Source: Deltaproteobacteria bacterium (GTDB taxonomy: Bacteria; Myxococcota_A; UBA9160; SMWR01). Taken from it: DNA of 37,480 nt. The stretch lies in assembly GCA_019313245.1 (NCBI GenBank), contig JAFDBP010000219.1, forward strand, positions 1-37,480, read 5' to 3'. The first letter of the stretch is position 1. Each line of letters opens with the position of its first letter. Under the pieces are notes generated by a model that did no database searches, had not been told where the DNA came from, and worked only from the letters and a program-made list of their open reading frames with translations. Position numbers and translations under genes: made by a program. Shown piece by piece: positions 25,490-33,370 of the stretch.

Positions 25490-26280
25490 GGGCGAGTTCC
25501 CAGTTTCTCCAGGGTCTCGAGCAGCCCCGGCAACGTCGATTCGAGGGCCCGCGGGATCGCCTCGAACTCCTCTGCGTCGACTTTGCCCGTCCACTCGTCC
25601 ATGAAGAACTTCTTGAACTCGATCGCGAGGCAGCAGCCCGAGCGCGGAAAGTTCTCGTGGATCCAGGCCGAAAGCCGGCCGCCCCGAAACTTCACGTTCT
25701 CCCGCACGTCGAGCTGTCGCCCGAGAAAATCGAACGCCACGAGATCGCCCATGAAGCGATCGACGAGCTGGCCCCAGCGGCTTCGATCCACAGTTCCGGT
25801 GCCGATGTTGACCTCCGGATTTTCAGCGGGATCGTCGGGCGGCTCGCCCGGCCCCTGGCGGCGGTGATTGTACGAGTGGAGATCGAGCACGACGAAGCAG
25901 CCGAAGCGGCGCTCCATCTCGCTGAAGACGCGGTGCGCCTCGGCGTAGAACGCGTCGTACTCTGCGAGCGACCGCTCGATCAGCTCCTCGGGCGGGTTCC
26001 GTTTCCAGATCTCGAGCCCCCAGGCATCTGCGGGCGTGCGGTAGACGGCCGTCTCGCGCGGACGATTCAGATCGACCTCGAAGCGCGACCGGTTCACGAC
26101 GAGCTGGGTCGTGACGACGCTCGCCACGATGCCCGTGTGGGGGTCCTCCTCGCGCAGGCGATCGGATCCCGAAAGGGCCATGATCTCGGCGACCTCCTTC
26201 CGCAGCGCGTGGCCATTGTGGATCGCCGTTGCCGCCAACGGCTCCTGGCCCTCCACGATTTCCGCAAATCGATCTCGCAT
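25486..26280 (-). CDS. N-formylglutamate amidohydrolase family protein
   Basis: A 264-residue cytosolic hydrolase of the N-formylglutamate amidohydrolase (HutG-like, carboxypeptidase-fold) family. Recognisable parts are A-I-H-N-G-H near the N-terminus, V-D-L-N-R-P-R-E near residue 80, and V-L-D-L-H-S-Y-N-H (~137-145), which hold the expected metal-binding and substrate-binding residues. ATG at 26280 has AGGAGGAG about 8 bases upstream; the frame remains open 27 bases further but without a better site. No hut genes are nearby, so histidine degradation is unlikely. With the QEGLA zincin and ATP-grasp ligases downstream it forms the known but biochemically undefined cluster. It probably cleaves an acyl-glutamate-like amide. 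It is divergent from the XRE regulator. Confidence 0.87.
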   Translation of the reverse strand: MRDRFAEIVEGQEPLAATAIHNGHALRKEVAEIMALSGSDRLREEDPHTGIVASVVTTQLVVNRSRFEVDLNRPRETAVYRTPADAWGLEIWKRNPPEELIERSLAEYDAFYAEAHRVFSEMERRFGCFVVLDLHSYNHRRQGPGEPPDDPAENPEVNIGTGTVDRSRWGQLVDRFMGDLVAFDFLGRQLDVRENVKFRGGRLSAWIHENFPRSGCCLAIEFKKFFMDEWTGKVDAEEFEAIPRALESTLPGLLETLEKLGTRP

Positions 26281-26413
26281 GCGCACTCTCCTCCTAGCGT
26301 GACGCACTTCTGTATGGAGCGGGAGATGACCGGGGCGATTCTGGCGGTCGGTGGGATTTTCCGCGTGGGGTGGATGGATGTCGATCGGACTCGGCCATTG
26401 CGAAGGCGTATCC

Positions 26414-26428
26414 TATCGTATTACGATA
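26414..26428. promoter_or_regulatory. Perfect palindrome, probable operator of the XRE regulator
   Basis: TATCGTA-T-TACGATA is a perfect inverted repeat with 7-base arms, AT-rich in a GC-rich setting, ending 5 bases before the XRE start codon and lying in the 153-base divergent gap to the amidohydrolase gene. Size and symmetry suit a Cro/CI-type dimer, so auto-regulation and control of the divergent operon are plausible. Confidence 0.65.
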
Positions 26429-26433
26429 ACGCC

Positions 26434-26787
26434 ATGCAAGATCCGCGCGACGCGAAGGGGATCTTTCCGCGCCGCCTGCGCGCGGCGCGCGAGATGCGCG
26501 AGCTCAGTCAGCTGGACCTCGCGCGACGCGCAAAGCTGCAGCAGGCCGCCGTCTCCCACTACGAGAGCGGCGCGCGGCGGCCCTCGCTGCGCAATCTCAG
26601 AAGGCTCTCCGAGGCGCTGGAGGTCACCACCGATTTCCTGGTCGGCCGCTCCGACGATCCCGCGCAACCTCCCACGACCGACGACCCGCTGTTTCGGGAC
26701 TTCGGGCGGCTGACGATCGCCGATCGAGAGCTGGCGCGTCAGCTCGTCGCGCAGCTGGCGCGGCGTTCCGAATCGAGACCGACGTGA
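26434..26787 (+). CDS. XRE-family helix-turn-helix regulator
   Basis: A 117-residue DNA-binding protein. Residues 14-70 form a Cro/CI-type HTH: L-R-A-A-R-E-M-R-E-L-S-Q-L-D-L-A-R-R-A, then Q-A-A-V-S-H-Y-E-S-G recognition helix, and R-R-L-S-E-A-L-E-V-T-T-D-F-L-V-G closing the domain. The last ~40 residues are a short helical tail that may dimerise. No ligand domain is seen. The start ATG at 26434 has no ribosome-binding site: the operator palindrome occupies that place, so the message may be leaderless or weakly translated. It is divergent from the amidohydrolase-QEGLA-ligase run and followed after 73 bases by cdaA on the same strand. Confidence 0.88.
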   Translation: MQDPRDAKGIFPRRLRAAREMRELSQLDLARRAKLQQAAVSHYESGARRPSLRNLRRLSEALEVTTDFLVGRSDDPAQPPTTDDPLFRDFGRLTIADRELARQLVAQLARRSESRPT

Positions 26788-26860
26788 GTTCCGCAAGGGC
26801 GCGGCGCGGTCGCCGCGTTCGCCCCTGCGACCGGCTGCGCCCGCCAGGTACATTCGCGCC

Positions 26861-28057
26861 ATGACCGAGGCCCTGCTCTCGATTCGCTGGGCGGAACTCG
26901 TCGACCTGGCCGTGGTGTGGCTCATGGTCTGGGCCGGCATCGCGTGGTTGCGCGCCACGCCGGCGCGTCTCGCGATGGCGGGTCTCGGAATTCTCGTCGC
27001 CATCTACCTGGTCGCGAAGCAGTTCGGCCTCGTGCTGACGACCTGGATCTTCCAGGGCTTCGCCGCAATTGCCGTGCTCGTCGCGGTCGTCGTGTTCCAG
27101 CAGGACCTGCGGCGCCTGTTCGAGCAGATCGCGGCGCTCGGGCTGCGGCGCCGACTGCCAGCTCCCGGACCCGATGCTGTCGACACGCTGGTGCGCGCGA
27201 TCGCGAACCTGGCCGAGCACCGCCGCGGAGCGCTGATCGTGTTGCCGGGGCACGAGCCCGTCGAGGGGCACGCTGACGGGGGGCTGATCCTCGACGCGCG
27301 GATCAGCGAACCCCTGCTGCTCTCCCTATTCGACCCGAATTCGCCCGGGCACGACGGTGCGGTGGTCTTCTCGGGCGATCGCGCCACGCGCTTCGCCGTG
27401 CACCTGCCCCTGTCCGCGAACCGGCGGCAGCTCGGTCAACGCGGCACGCGGCACGCCGCGGCCCTCGGCCTCGCCGAGCGGACCGATGCGCTCTGCATCG
27501 CGGTCTCCGAGGAGCGCGGCGAGGTCTCCGTCGCACAAGCGGGCCGGATTCGAACACTGCGCAGACCCGAGCAGGTCGCCGACGAGATCCGCAGCTTTCT
27601 GGCACAGCTCGGGCCCGCAGACGACGAGAGCCCGGCCTGGCTGAACCGCCTCGTTCGTCAATGGCGCCAGGCCCTGCTCGCGCTGCCGATCGCGGGGTTG
27701 CTCTGGGTTCTCGCCATTCCCGGAGGCACGGTGGTCGAGATCCAACGCGAAGTCCCCGTCTCCTTCAACGGCGTACCGCAGGCGTTCGAAGTGGCCTCGG
27801 TCGAACCGGAGCGCGTGCTCGTGACCCTGGCCGGCCGTCGGCGCGACCTCTTCTTCCTCGGAGCCGAAAAGCTCGGAGTCCGCGTCGACGCGATTCTGAT
27901 CGAACTGGGCCGCCGCAGCTTCGCGCTGTCTGCCGCGAACGTGCGGCACCCCGAGAACGTCGAGGTGCGAAACATCGAGCCCGATCGCGTGAAGATCGCA
28001 CTCGTGGAGCGCCCGGCGGGAAACGACAAGAAGTCGCAGGGGAGCGGCAACCGCTAA
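26861..28057 (+). CDS. cdaA: Diadenylate cyclase CdaA fused to a YbbR/CdaR-like domain
   Basis: A 398-residue membrane protein that would make cyclic di-AMP from two ATP. Residues 1-80 hold three membrane helices ending in F-Q-Q-D-L-R-R, as in CdaA. The DAC domain follows: H-D-G-A (164-167) holds the catalytic Asp-Gly-Ala, and G-T-R-H-A-A-A-L-G (195-203) is the RHR motif, in which the last Arg is Ala (RHA). V-S-E-E-R-G-E-V-S is the usual closing segment. After a fourth helix at ~270-287, residues 290-385 form one YbbR-like repeat (V-P-V-S-F-N-G-V-P, V-L-V-T-L-A-G), the domain of the CdaA regulator CdaR, normally a separate gene. ATG at 26861. Loss of the last Arg leaves activity in doubt; the rest of the site looks intact. 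Confidence 0.88.
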   Translation: MTEALLSIRWAELVDLAVVWLMVWAGIAWLRATPARLAMAGLGILVAIYLVAKQFGLVLTTWIFQGFAAIAVLVAVVVFQQDLRRLFEQIAALGLRRRLPAPGPDAVDTLVRAIANLAEHRRGALIVLPGHEPVEGHADGGLILDARISEPLLLSLFDPNSPGHDGAVVFSGDRATRFAVHLPLSANRRQLGQRGTRHAAALGLAERTDALCIAVSEERGEVSVAQAGRIRTLRRPEQVADEIRSFLAQLGPADDESPAWLNRLVRQWRQALLALPIAGLLWVLAIPGGTVVEIQREVPVSFNGVPQAFEVASVEPERVLVTLAGRRRDLFFLGAEKLGVRVDAILIELGRRSFALSAANVRHPENVEVRNIEPDRVKIALVERPAGNDKKSQGSGNR

Positions 28058-28240
28058 ACCCACCGGGCCAAACCGCCTGCTCCCGGTCGACCGTCGCGAA
28101 ATCGTGTCGCGCGGCGACCACGCCAACCGTTTCCGCTGTGCACGAAAACGAGCGTGTCAACCGGTCTGCCCGACGGGGGTTCGAACGCGCCTCGCGCGGG
28201 CACCCCAGCCCGCGCGCTCGGCCACCCGAGCGCCGAGCCG

Positions 28241-28272
28241 CTTGACACGCGCCGCGCCGTGCTCAGCCATTT
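28241..28272 (+). promoter_or_regulatory. Possible heat-shock-type promoter before the Hsp20 genes
   Basis: CTTGAC at 28241-28246 followed after 18 bases by AGCCATTT (28265-28272) resembles the sigma32 form CTTGAA / CCCCATNT, at slightly long spacing. It lies about 60 bases before the first Hsp20 start in the 277-base gap after cdaA. That gap also holds a perfect 8-bp hairpin, GCGCTCGG-CCAC-CCGAGCGC (28214-28233), without a U-tract. Low confidence. Confidence 0.3.
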
Positions 28273-28334
28273 CTCGTCGGGCCGCTCGTCGCGGGCGACC
28301 GGCGAAAGACAAAAACCGAGAGAGGAGATCCCAC

Positions 28335-28784
28335 ATGGCACAATTCAGCGTTTACCGGCCCTGGGTCGTCGAGCCGCGGAGCGCGTTCGACGAACTCCGC
28401 CGCGACCTGGATGCCGTCTTCGGTCGTTTTGGCAGCCAGGCTCCGAGCGTCCGGCGCGGCGTGTACCCAGCGGCCAATCTCTACGAGACCACCGATGCCT
28501 ACGTCCTGACGGCGGAGCTTCCCGGGGTGTCGCCCGACCAGATCCAGATTTCGCTCGAAGGGTCGACGGTCACGCTCCACGGCGAGCGGAAGATCGACTA
28601 TGCGGCGGACATGAGTGCGCACCGCCTGGAGCGCCAGTCCGGAACCTTCCGTCGCGCTTTCGACCTGCCCGCAGCCGTCGATCCGGACAAGGTCGAGGCG
28701 ATTCACAAGAACGGCGTTCTCGAACTTCGCCTGCCGAAGACGCCGGAAATGCAGCCGCGCCAGATCGCGGTGCAAACGGGTTAG
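28335..28784 (+). CDS. Small heat-shock protein, Hsp20 family (first)
   Basis: A 149-residue ATP-independent chaperone that holds unfolding proteins. The alpha-crystallin domain spans residues ~45-140: Y-P-A-A-N-L-Y-E-T start, A-E-L-P-G-V motif, G-E-R-K-I-D, G-T-F-R-R-A-F-D-L-P and the closing N-G-V-L-E-L-R-L-P-K. The N-terminal arm (W-V-V-E-P, F-D-E-L-R-R-D-L) is typical of class A bacterial sHsps. The ATG at 28335 has AGAGGAG 7 bases upstream. A second Hsp20 gene follows after 12 bases, so they form a pair. A longer frame upstream is spurious. Confidence 0.93.
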   Translation: MAQFSVYRPWVVEPRSAFDELRRDLDAVFGRFGSQAPSVRRGVYPAANLYETTDAYVLTAELPGVSPDQIQISLEGSTVTLHGERKIDYAADMSAHRLERQSGTFRRAFDLPAAVDPDKVEAIHKNGVLELRLPKTPEMQPRQIAVQTG

Positions 28785-28796
28785 GAGGATTGCGCG

Positions 28797-29207
28797 ATGT
28801 CGAGCGAAGTCACCAGGGCACCTGAACTCCAGGTGAGAGAAAAACAGCAGATTGCGGAAGAGGGAACGCGGCCGGGCGCGGTATTTCGGCCCGATGTCGA
28901 CATCCTCGAGCACGGCGACGAGTACCTGATCTACGCGGATTTGCCGGGCGTCGACGAGCAGCGCGTGCGCATCAACCTCGACAAGCGCGTTCTGAGCCTC
29001 GATGCGGAGCTCGCCGCGGACGTGGATCCAGCGTGGAGCGCACTGCACACCGAGTATCATCTCGGGGGATTCCATCGCGAATTCCGGCTCTCCGACGAGA
29101 TCGACGCGGCGCGCGTGAGCGCCTCGATGCGGGACGGCGTGCTCGAGCTTCGCCTGCCAAAGAACGAGGCGCATCAGTCGCGAAAGATCGAGGTTCGCGC
29201 GGCCTGA
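28797..29207 (+). CDS. Small heat-shock protein, Hsp20 family (second)
   Basis: A 136-residue Hsp20 relative. The alpha-crystallin domain runs from about residue 30 (F-R-P-D-V-D-I-L-E) to 128, with A-D-L-P-G-V, F-H-R-E-F-R-L-S and D-G-V-L-E-L-R-L-P-K. It lacks the usual N-terminal W/F-rich arm; instead it starts with a charged stretch (V-R-E-K-Q-Q). TAGGAGG lies upstream of the ATG at 28797, and the gap to the first Hsp20 is 12 bases. The two proteins are only moderately similar, suggesting the class A / class B two-partner arrangement seen in many bacteria. Confidence 0.93.
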   Translation: MSSEVTRAPELQVREKQQIAEEGTRPGAVFRPDVDILEHGDEYLIYADLPGVDEQRVRINLDKRVLSLDAELAADVDPAWSALHTEYHLGGFHREFRLSDEIDAARVSASMRDGVLELRLPKNEAHQSRKIEVRAA

Positions 29208-29337
29208 TCGACCACCGACGCGCGGGGGGCAGGGAGCCGTTTCCCCCCGCGCGCGGTCCCATCGCTGAAGCCCCCGTCGCGGCCGCCGCTCGTCTAACAT
29301 GCGAGCGACTCGATCCCACCACGGAAGGTTTCCCGAA

Positions 29338-30753
29338 ATGAGATGCTCGAGTTCGACCCGAGCGCGCGCGCGGAGTGCGCGCGCATTCGGTTGGCTGCAC
29401 GCGGCGGTCGGTTTCGCGTTGCTGACCCAGCTGGCATTGGCGTGGCCCGCGCGATCCCGACAGCCCGCTGGAGAGCCGCCCACGCTCGCAGACGGGAACG
29501 CGCTCGGCGTGATCGAGAGCGTTCTTCCCCCGACGTTCTTCGAATACCACGTGCTGAACATCGCGCTCTGGCAGTGGATCGCGCTTCTCGCGCTCGTATT
29601 CGTCGCCGCAATCGCGTCGTGGATCGCGACGGTTGGCATCGTCTGGGCCGTGCGACCTCTGGTGCGCCGAACCGACAACCCACTCGACGATGAAATGCTC
29701 GAGCGCGCCACGAGCCCCATCCGGATTGCACTGGGCGTTGCGGTGTTCCGGGTGGCGGTGGCATTCCTCGGCCTGAACGATCAAGCCCTGGAGTTCATCT
29801 CGCGGTTGCTCAGCGCCATCTTCGTCCTGGCCGCGACCTGGCTCGTGCTCCGCGGCGTCGACATCCTCTCGGCGAAAGTCGAGCGGCGGCTGCTGGAGCG
29901 CAGACAAGACGCGGCCATCACCGCCGTGCCACCGGGTCGCAAGGCGGTCAAGGCGATCGTCTTTCTGCTCGCATTCGTCGCGATCCTCGACAACTTCGGC
30001 TTCAGCGTGACCGCGCTGCTCGCGGGCCTCGGCGTGGGCGGTATCGCCATCGCTCTCGCCGCCCAGAAGACGATCGAGAACCTCTTCGGAGGCTTGACGC
30101 TCTACGGTGACCGCCCCGTTCGCGTGGGTGATTTCTGCCGCTTCGGAGACAAGATCGGAACCGTCGAAGAAATCGGCGTTCGCTCGACGCGCGTGCGCAC
30201 GCCCGACCGCACGGTCGTCTCGGTTCCCAACGCGGAGTTTTCGAACCTGCAGCTCGAAAACTACACCGCGAGGGATCGCATGCGCCTGTTCGCGACGATC
30301 GGCGTTCGCTATGAGACCACGCCCGATCAGCTCCGCTACATCCTCGTCGAGATTCGCAAGCTGCTCTATTCACACGAGCGGGTGACGGCGGATCCGGCCC
30401 GCATCCGATTCGTGGGATTCGGCGCCTACTCGCTCGATCTGGAGATCTTCGCCTACGTCGACACCACCGACTGGAACGAATTCCTGGGCGTTCGAGAGGA
30501 CATCTTCCTGCGCATCATGGACATCATCGAAGCCAGCGAAACGGGCTTCGCATTTCCCTCGCAGACGCTGTATCTGGGCAGGGACGAGGCGCCTGCGAGC
30601 GAGCGCGCCGAGGCCATCGCCCAGGAGGTCCGCGGTTGGCGCGAGCGCGACGAGCTCTTCCTGCCGAACTTTCCGCCCGAGCGGATCGCGGAGATCGAGA
30701 AGTCGATCGCCTTTCCCGCGGAGGGCTCGCCCGATCACAGGAGCGGATCGTGA
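29338..30753 (+). CDS. MscS-family mechanosensitive ion channel
   Basis: A 471-residue channel that opens under membrane tension. An N-terminal hydrophobic signal-like helix (about residues 15-40) is followed by a helix near 80-110, a further pair, and the pore-lining helix with the Gly/Ala pattern L-L-A-G-L-G-V-G-G-I-A-I-A-L-A-A-Q near 235-255. Then come N-L-F-G-G-L, the beta domain (G-D-F-C-R-F-G-D-K-I-G-T-V-E-E-I) and V-P-N-A-E-F, and a C-terminal alpha/beta domain. I chose ATG at 29338 because GGAAGG lies 9 bases upstream; ATG at 29299 in the same frame would add 13 residues. It resembles YbdG/Ynai-size channels. A terminator-like hairpin lies about 130 bases downstream. Confidence 0.9.
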   Translation: MRCSSSTRARARSARAFGWLHAAVGFALLTQLALAWPARSRQPAGEPPTLADGNALGVIESVLPPTFFEYHVLNIALWQWIALLALVFVAAIASWIATVGIVWAVRPLVRRTDNPLDDEMLERATSPIRIALGVAVFRVAVAFLGLNDQALEFISRLLSAIFVLAATWLVLRGVDILSAKVERRLLERRQDAAITAVPPGRKAVKAIVFLLAFVAILDNFGFSVTALLAGLGVGGIAIALAAQKTIENLFGGLTLYGDRPVRVGDFCRFGDKIGTVEEIGVRSTRVRTPDRTVVSVPNAEFSNLQLENYTARDRMRLFATIGVRYETTPDQLRYILVEIRKLLYSHERVTADPARIRFVGFGAYSLDLEIFAYVDTTDWNEFLGVREDIFLRIMDIIEASETGFAFPSQTLYLGRDEAPASERAEAIAQEVRGWRERDELFLPNFPPERIAEIEKSIAFPAEGSPDHRSGS

Positions 30754-30881
30754 TCGTCCCGAGAAACGGAATTCCCGCCCATCGGTGCCCGAGAGCTCCG
30801 CTCGAAGGCCCCGAAATCGGGCCGGAATCTCGGGATCTGATGGCGGAGGCATGCGCCGGTTCCGGCCGCTTTACCGCGCCT

Positions 30882-30900
30882 CCCCCGTAGTGGGGGTTTT
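30882..30900 (+). terminator. Rho-independent terminator-like hairpin after the MscS gene
   Basis: CCCCC-GTAGT-GGGGG followed by TTTT (30897-30900), and embedded in a wider CGCGCC/GGCGCG pairing. Stem is short but all G-C. It would end the MscS transcript before the ffs promoter 70 bases later. Apart from this hairpin, the ffs promoter and ffs, I see nothing in the gap 30754-31249. Confidence 0.6.
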
Positions 30901-30971
30901 CGGCGCGCAGATGGCTCGCCCCGTCGTCGCGCCCGGCTCCGCGACGACCTCCGAGGCCGCCGGGCGACCGA

Positions 30972-31000
30972 TTGACCCCCTCGGACGGGGCGAGTAGAGT
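30972..31000 (+). promoter_or_regulatory. sigma70 promoter of the SRP RNA gene
   Basis: TTGACC (30972-30977), an exact 17-base spacer, then TAGAGT (30995-31000). The first paired base of the SRP RNA, G at 31008, lies 8 bases after the -10, the expected distance for a start site. This supports the RNA's 5' end. Confidence 0.75.
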
Positions 31001-31007
31001 CGAGAGC

Positions 31008-31144
<137 letters not shown>

Positions 31145-31249
31145 CATCGCTGTATTTCGGTCGACCGCTTCGTTGTCGGTCCAGCTCCATCGTCGATCCA
31201 ACTGGACGGAACAGGATCCCATGACAATCCCCGACCCCCGCGGCGCTCG

Positions 31250-33034
31250 ATGAGCTACCAGGTTCTCGCCCGCAAGTGGCGCCCCCAGAATTTCGACGAC
31301 GTCTACGGCCAGCCGCACGTCACGACGGCGCTGCGCAACGCGATCCGCTCGGATCACGTGCCCCACGCGATCCTGCTGACCGGACCGCGCGGAACGGGCA
31401 AGACCACCCTCGCGCGGATCCTCGCGCGCTGCTTGAACTGCGAAAAGGGGCCGACCGACACGCCCTGCGGCGAGTGCATCTCCTGCACCGAGATCGCCGC
31501 CGGAAACTCGACCGACGTCCGCGAAGTGGACGCGGCGAGTCGAACCGGTGTCGACGACGTGCGCGAGTTGATCGAGGCGATCCGCTACGCGCCCTCGCCC
31601 GGCAAGCACCGGATCTTCGTCGTCGACGAGGTCCACATGTTGTCGAAATCGGCCTTCAACGCGCTGCTCAAGACGCTCGAAGAGCCGCCGCCGCTCAGCC
31701 TCTTCGTGTTCGCGACGACCGACCCCGACAAGATCCCCTTCACGGTGATCTCGCGCTGCCAGCGCCACGATCTGCGGCGCATCGCGGTCCGCGAAATCGT
31801 CGAGAGCCTCACCGCCATCACCAAAGCCGAGGGCGTCGACATCTCGCAGCAGAGCCTGCTCGCGATTGCGCGCGAGGCCGACGGTTCGCTGCGCGACGCC
31901 CAGACCTTGCTCGATCAGATCATCGCATTTGGCGGAGCCTCGATCGACGACGAGCAGGTGGTGCACATCCTGGATCTCGTCGATCGGAAATTGCTGCTCG
32001 CAATTGTCGAAGCCTGCGTGCACGGCGACGCGGCCGCGGCGATCGAAGCCTGCGCGCGCGCGGGTGCAGGCGGCATCGAAGCCAAGAAGCTCGGCGAAAA
32101 ACTGCTCGAGCTGTTGCGCGATCTGCTCGTGTTGCGCATCGCTCCGAATGCAGAGGGACTCGTCGACGGGGGCGACGCGGAAATCGCCGAACTGCGCGCG
32201 CTGTCCGAGAAGTGCGAGGAGGCCCGGCTGCGGCGAATGTTTCGGGCACTGCTGAAGGAACAGGAGGATCTCGCCTGGGCCCCCCAGCCCTTCGCGGTGC
32301 TCGAAATGGCGGTGGTCCGGCTCGCGACGATGTCCGCGGGCGACGACGTCGCGCAACTGCTCGCGCGGATCGACGCGCTCGAACGCGCGCTTCGAGGGGA
32401 CCCGGCCGGCGGCGGGTCCGGCGGCAACACGCCGCGCGGCGAACGCCGCAAGGCGGCTTCGACCGCGAGCTCGACCCGAGCGCGCGGCGCAACACCGATC
32501 AAAGGCGACACCGCGACCGCGGAGGCAACACCGAAAGCTGAGCGTCTGCCGAACGCCGCAGCGCTCCCGGAGAGGGCCGAACCCGAGACCGCGCCGGCCG
32601 ATTCGGCGCCGAGCGACGGGAGTTTCGACGCCCACCCGGCCGTGGTGCTCGACCGCCTGCGCGGCTTCATTCGCGAGAGTCACCCGGGTCTCGTCGCGGC
32701 GCTCGACGGTGGCAAGCTGCTCGAGCGCGACGACCAGCAGTTGCGCATCTTCACCCCCGAACCCTTCGCCGCCCAACGACTGAGAGACCGGCTCGAATCG
32801 CTAGAAGCGGTCTGCTCGGAATTCTTCGGACACCCGATGCGGGTTCGAATCGAAACCGCCGAAGCGGATGTCGGGGCCGCGAGCGGAGAGGCGGCGGAGG
32901 CGAAGACGACACTCAGCGCGGAGGCACTGCGCGAACTCAGACAGCGAGCGCTGAAGAACCCCGCAGTCAACCGAGCGGTCGAGATCCTCGACGCCGAGAT
33001 CGTCGAGATCCGGCCCGCGGGACACACGCGATGA
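31250..33034 (+). CDS. dnaX: DNA polymerase III subunit gamma/tau
   Basis: A 594-residue clamp-loader ATPase subunit. It starts S-Y-Q-V-L-A-R-K-W-R-P as DnaX does. Walker A is G-P-R-G-T-G-K-T-T (residues ~44-52), followed by the four-Cys zinc module C-L-N-C...C-G-E-C...C, Walker B V-D-E-V-H-M-L, sensor 1 and the I-S-R-C-Q-R arginine-finger motif. From about residue 380 an Ala/Pro/Thr-rich linker leads to a C-terminal domain of ~140 residues that should bind the polymerase. I chose ATG at 31250 by the conserved N-terminus; the open frame extends upstream into ffs but that is not coding. No A-rich slippery stretch was found that would give a short gamma form. Its stop overlaps the ybaB start (ATGA). 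Confidence 0.96.
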   Translation: MSYQVLARKWRPQNFDDVYGQPHVTTALRNAIRSDHVPHAILLTGPRGTGKTTLARILARCLNCEKGPTDTPCGECISCTEIAAGNSTDVREVDAASRTGVDDVRELIEAIRYAPSPGKHRIFVVDEVHMLSKSAFNALLKTLEEPPPLSLFVFATTDPDKIPFTVISRCQRHDLRRIAVREIVESLTAITKAEGVDISQQSLLAIAREADGSLRDAQTLLDQIIAFGGASIDDEQVVHILDLVDRKLLLAIVEACVHGDAAAAIEACARAGAGGIEAKKLGEKLLELLRDLLVLRIAPNAEGLVDGGDAEIAELRALSEKCEEARLRRMFRALLKEQEDLAWAPQPFAVLEMAVVRLATMSAGDDVAQLLARIDALERALRGDPAGGGSGGNTPRGERRKAASTASSTRARGATPIKGDTATAEATPKAERLPNAAALPERAEPETAPADSAPSDGSFDAHPAVVLDRLRGFIRESHPGLVAALDGGKLLERDDQQLRIFTPEPFAAQRLRDRLESLEAVCSEFFGHPMRVRIETAEADVGAASGEAAEAKTTLSAEALRELRQRALKNPAVNRAVEILDAEIVEIRPAGHTR

Positions 33035-33366
33035 CCAACCCGGACTTCGCCGATCTGTTCCAGAAGGCCCAGCAGGCCCAGCAGAAGATCGCCGAATTGC
33101 AGCGCGAACTCGCGCAGCGGCGGGTCGAGGGAGAATCGGGTGGGGGAATGGTGACCGTCGTGGCGACGGGAGCGCTGCGAATCCTCGAAATCCGCATCGA
33201 GCCGTCGCTGCTGGAATCGGGCGACGCGAGCATGATCCAGGACCTGACTGCGGCGGCCGTCAACGCGGCGCTGACCAACGCGCAGCGCATGGTCCAGGAG
33301 GAGTTCCAGCGCGCCTCGATCGGTATCCAGCTACCGGGGTCGATCGATCCCGGAAGCGCCCAATAA
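33031..33366 (+). CDS. ybaB: YbaB/EbfC nucleoid-associated protein
   Basis: A 111-residue DNA-binding protein that dimerises by a long N-terminal helix. F-Q-K-A-Q-Q-A-Q-Q-K-I near residue 10 and the glycine-rich V-E-G-E-S-G-G-G-M-V-T-V, typical of the family, are present, with a final amphipathic helix. It sits in the usual dnaX-ybaB-recR order; ATG overlaps the dnaX stop by 4 bases, and recR starts 5 bases after its stop. Confidence 0.93.
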   Translation: MTNPDFADLFQKAQQAQQKIAELQRELAQRRVEGESGGGMVTVVATGALRILEIRIEPSLLESGDASMIQDLTAAAVNAALTNAQRMVQEEFQRASIGIQLPGSIDPGSAQ

Positions 33367-33370
33367 GCCG

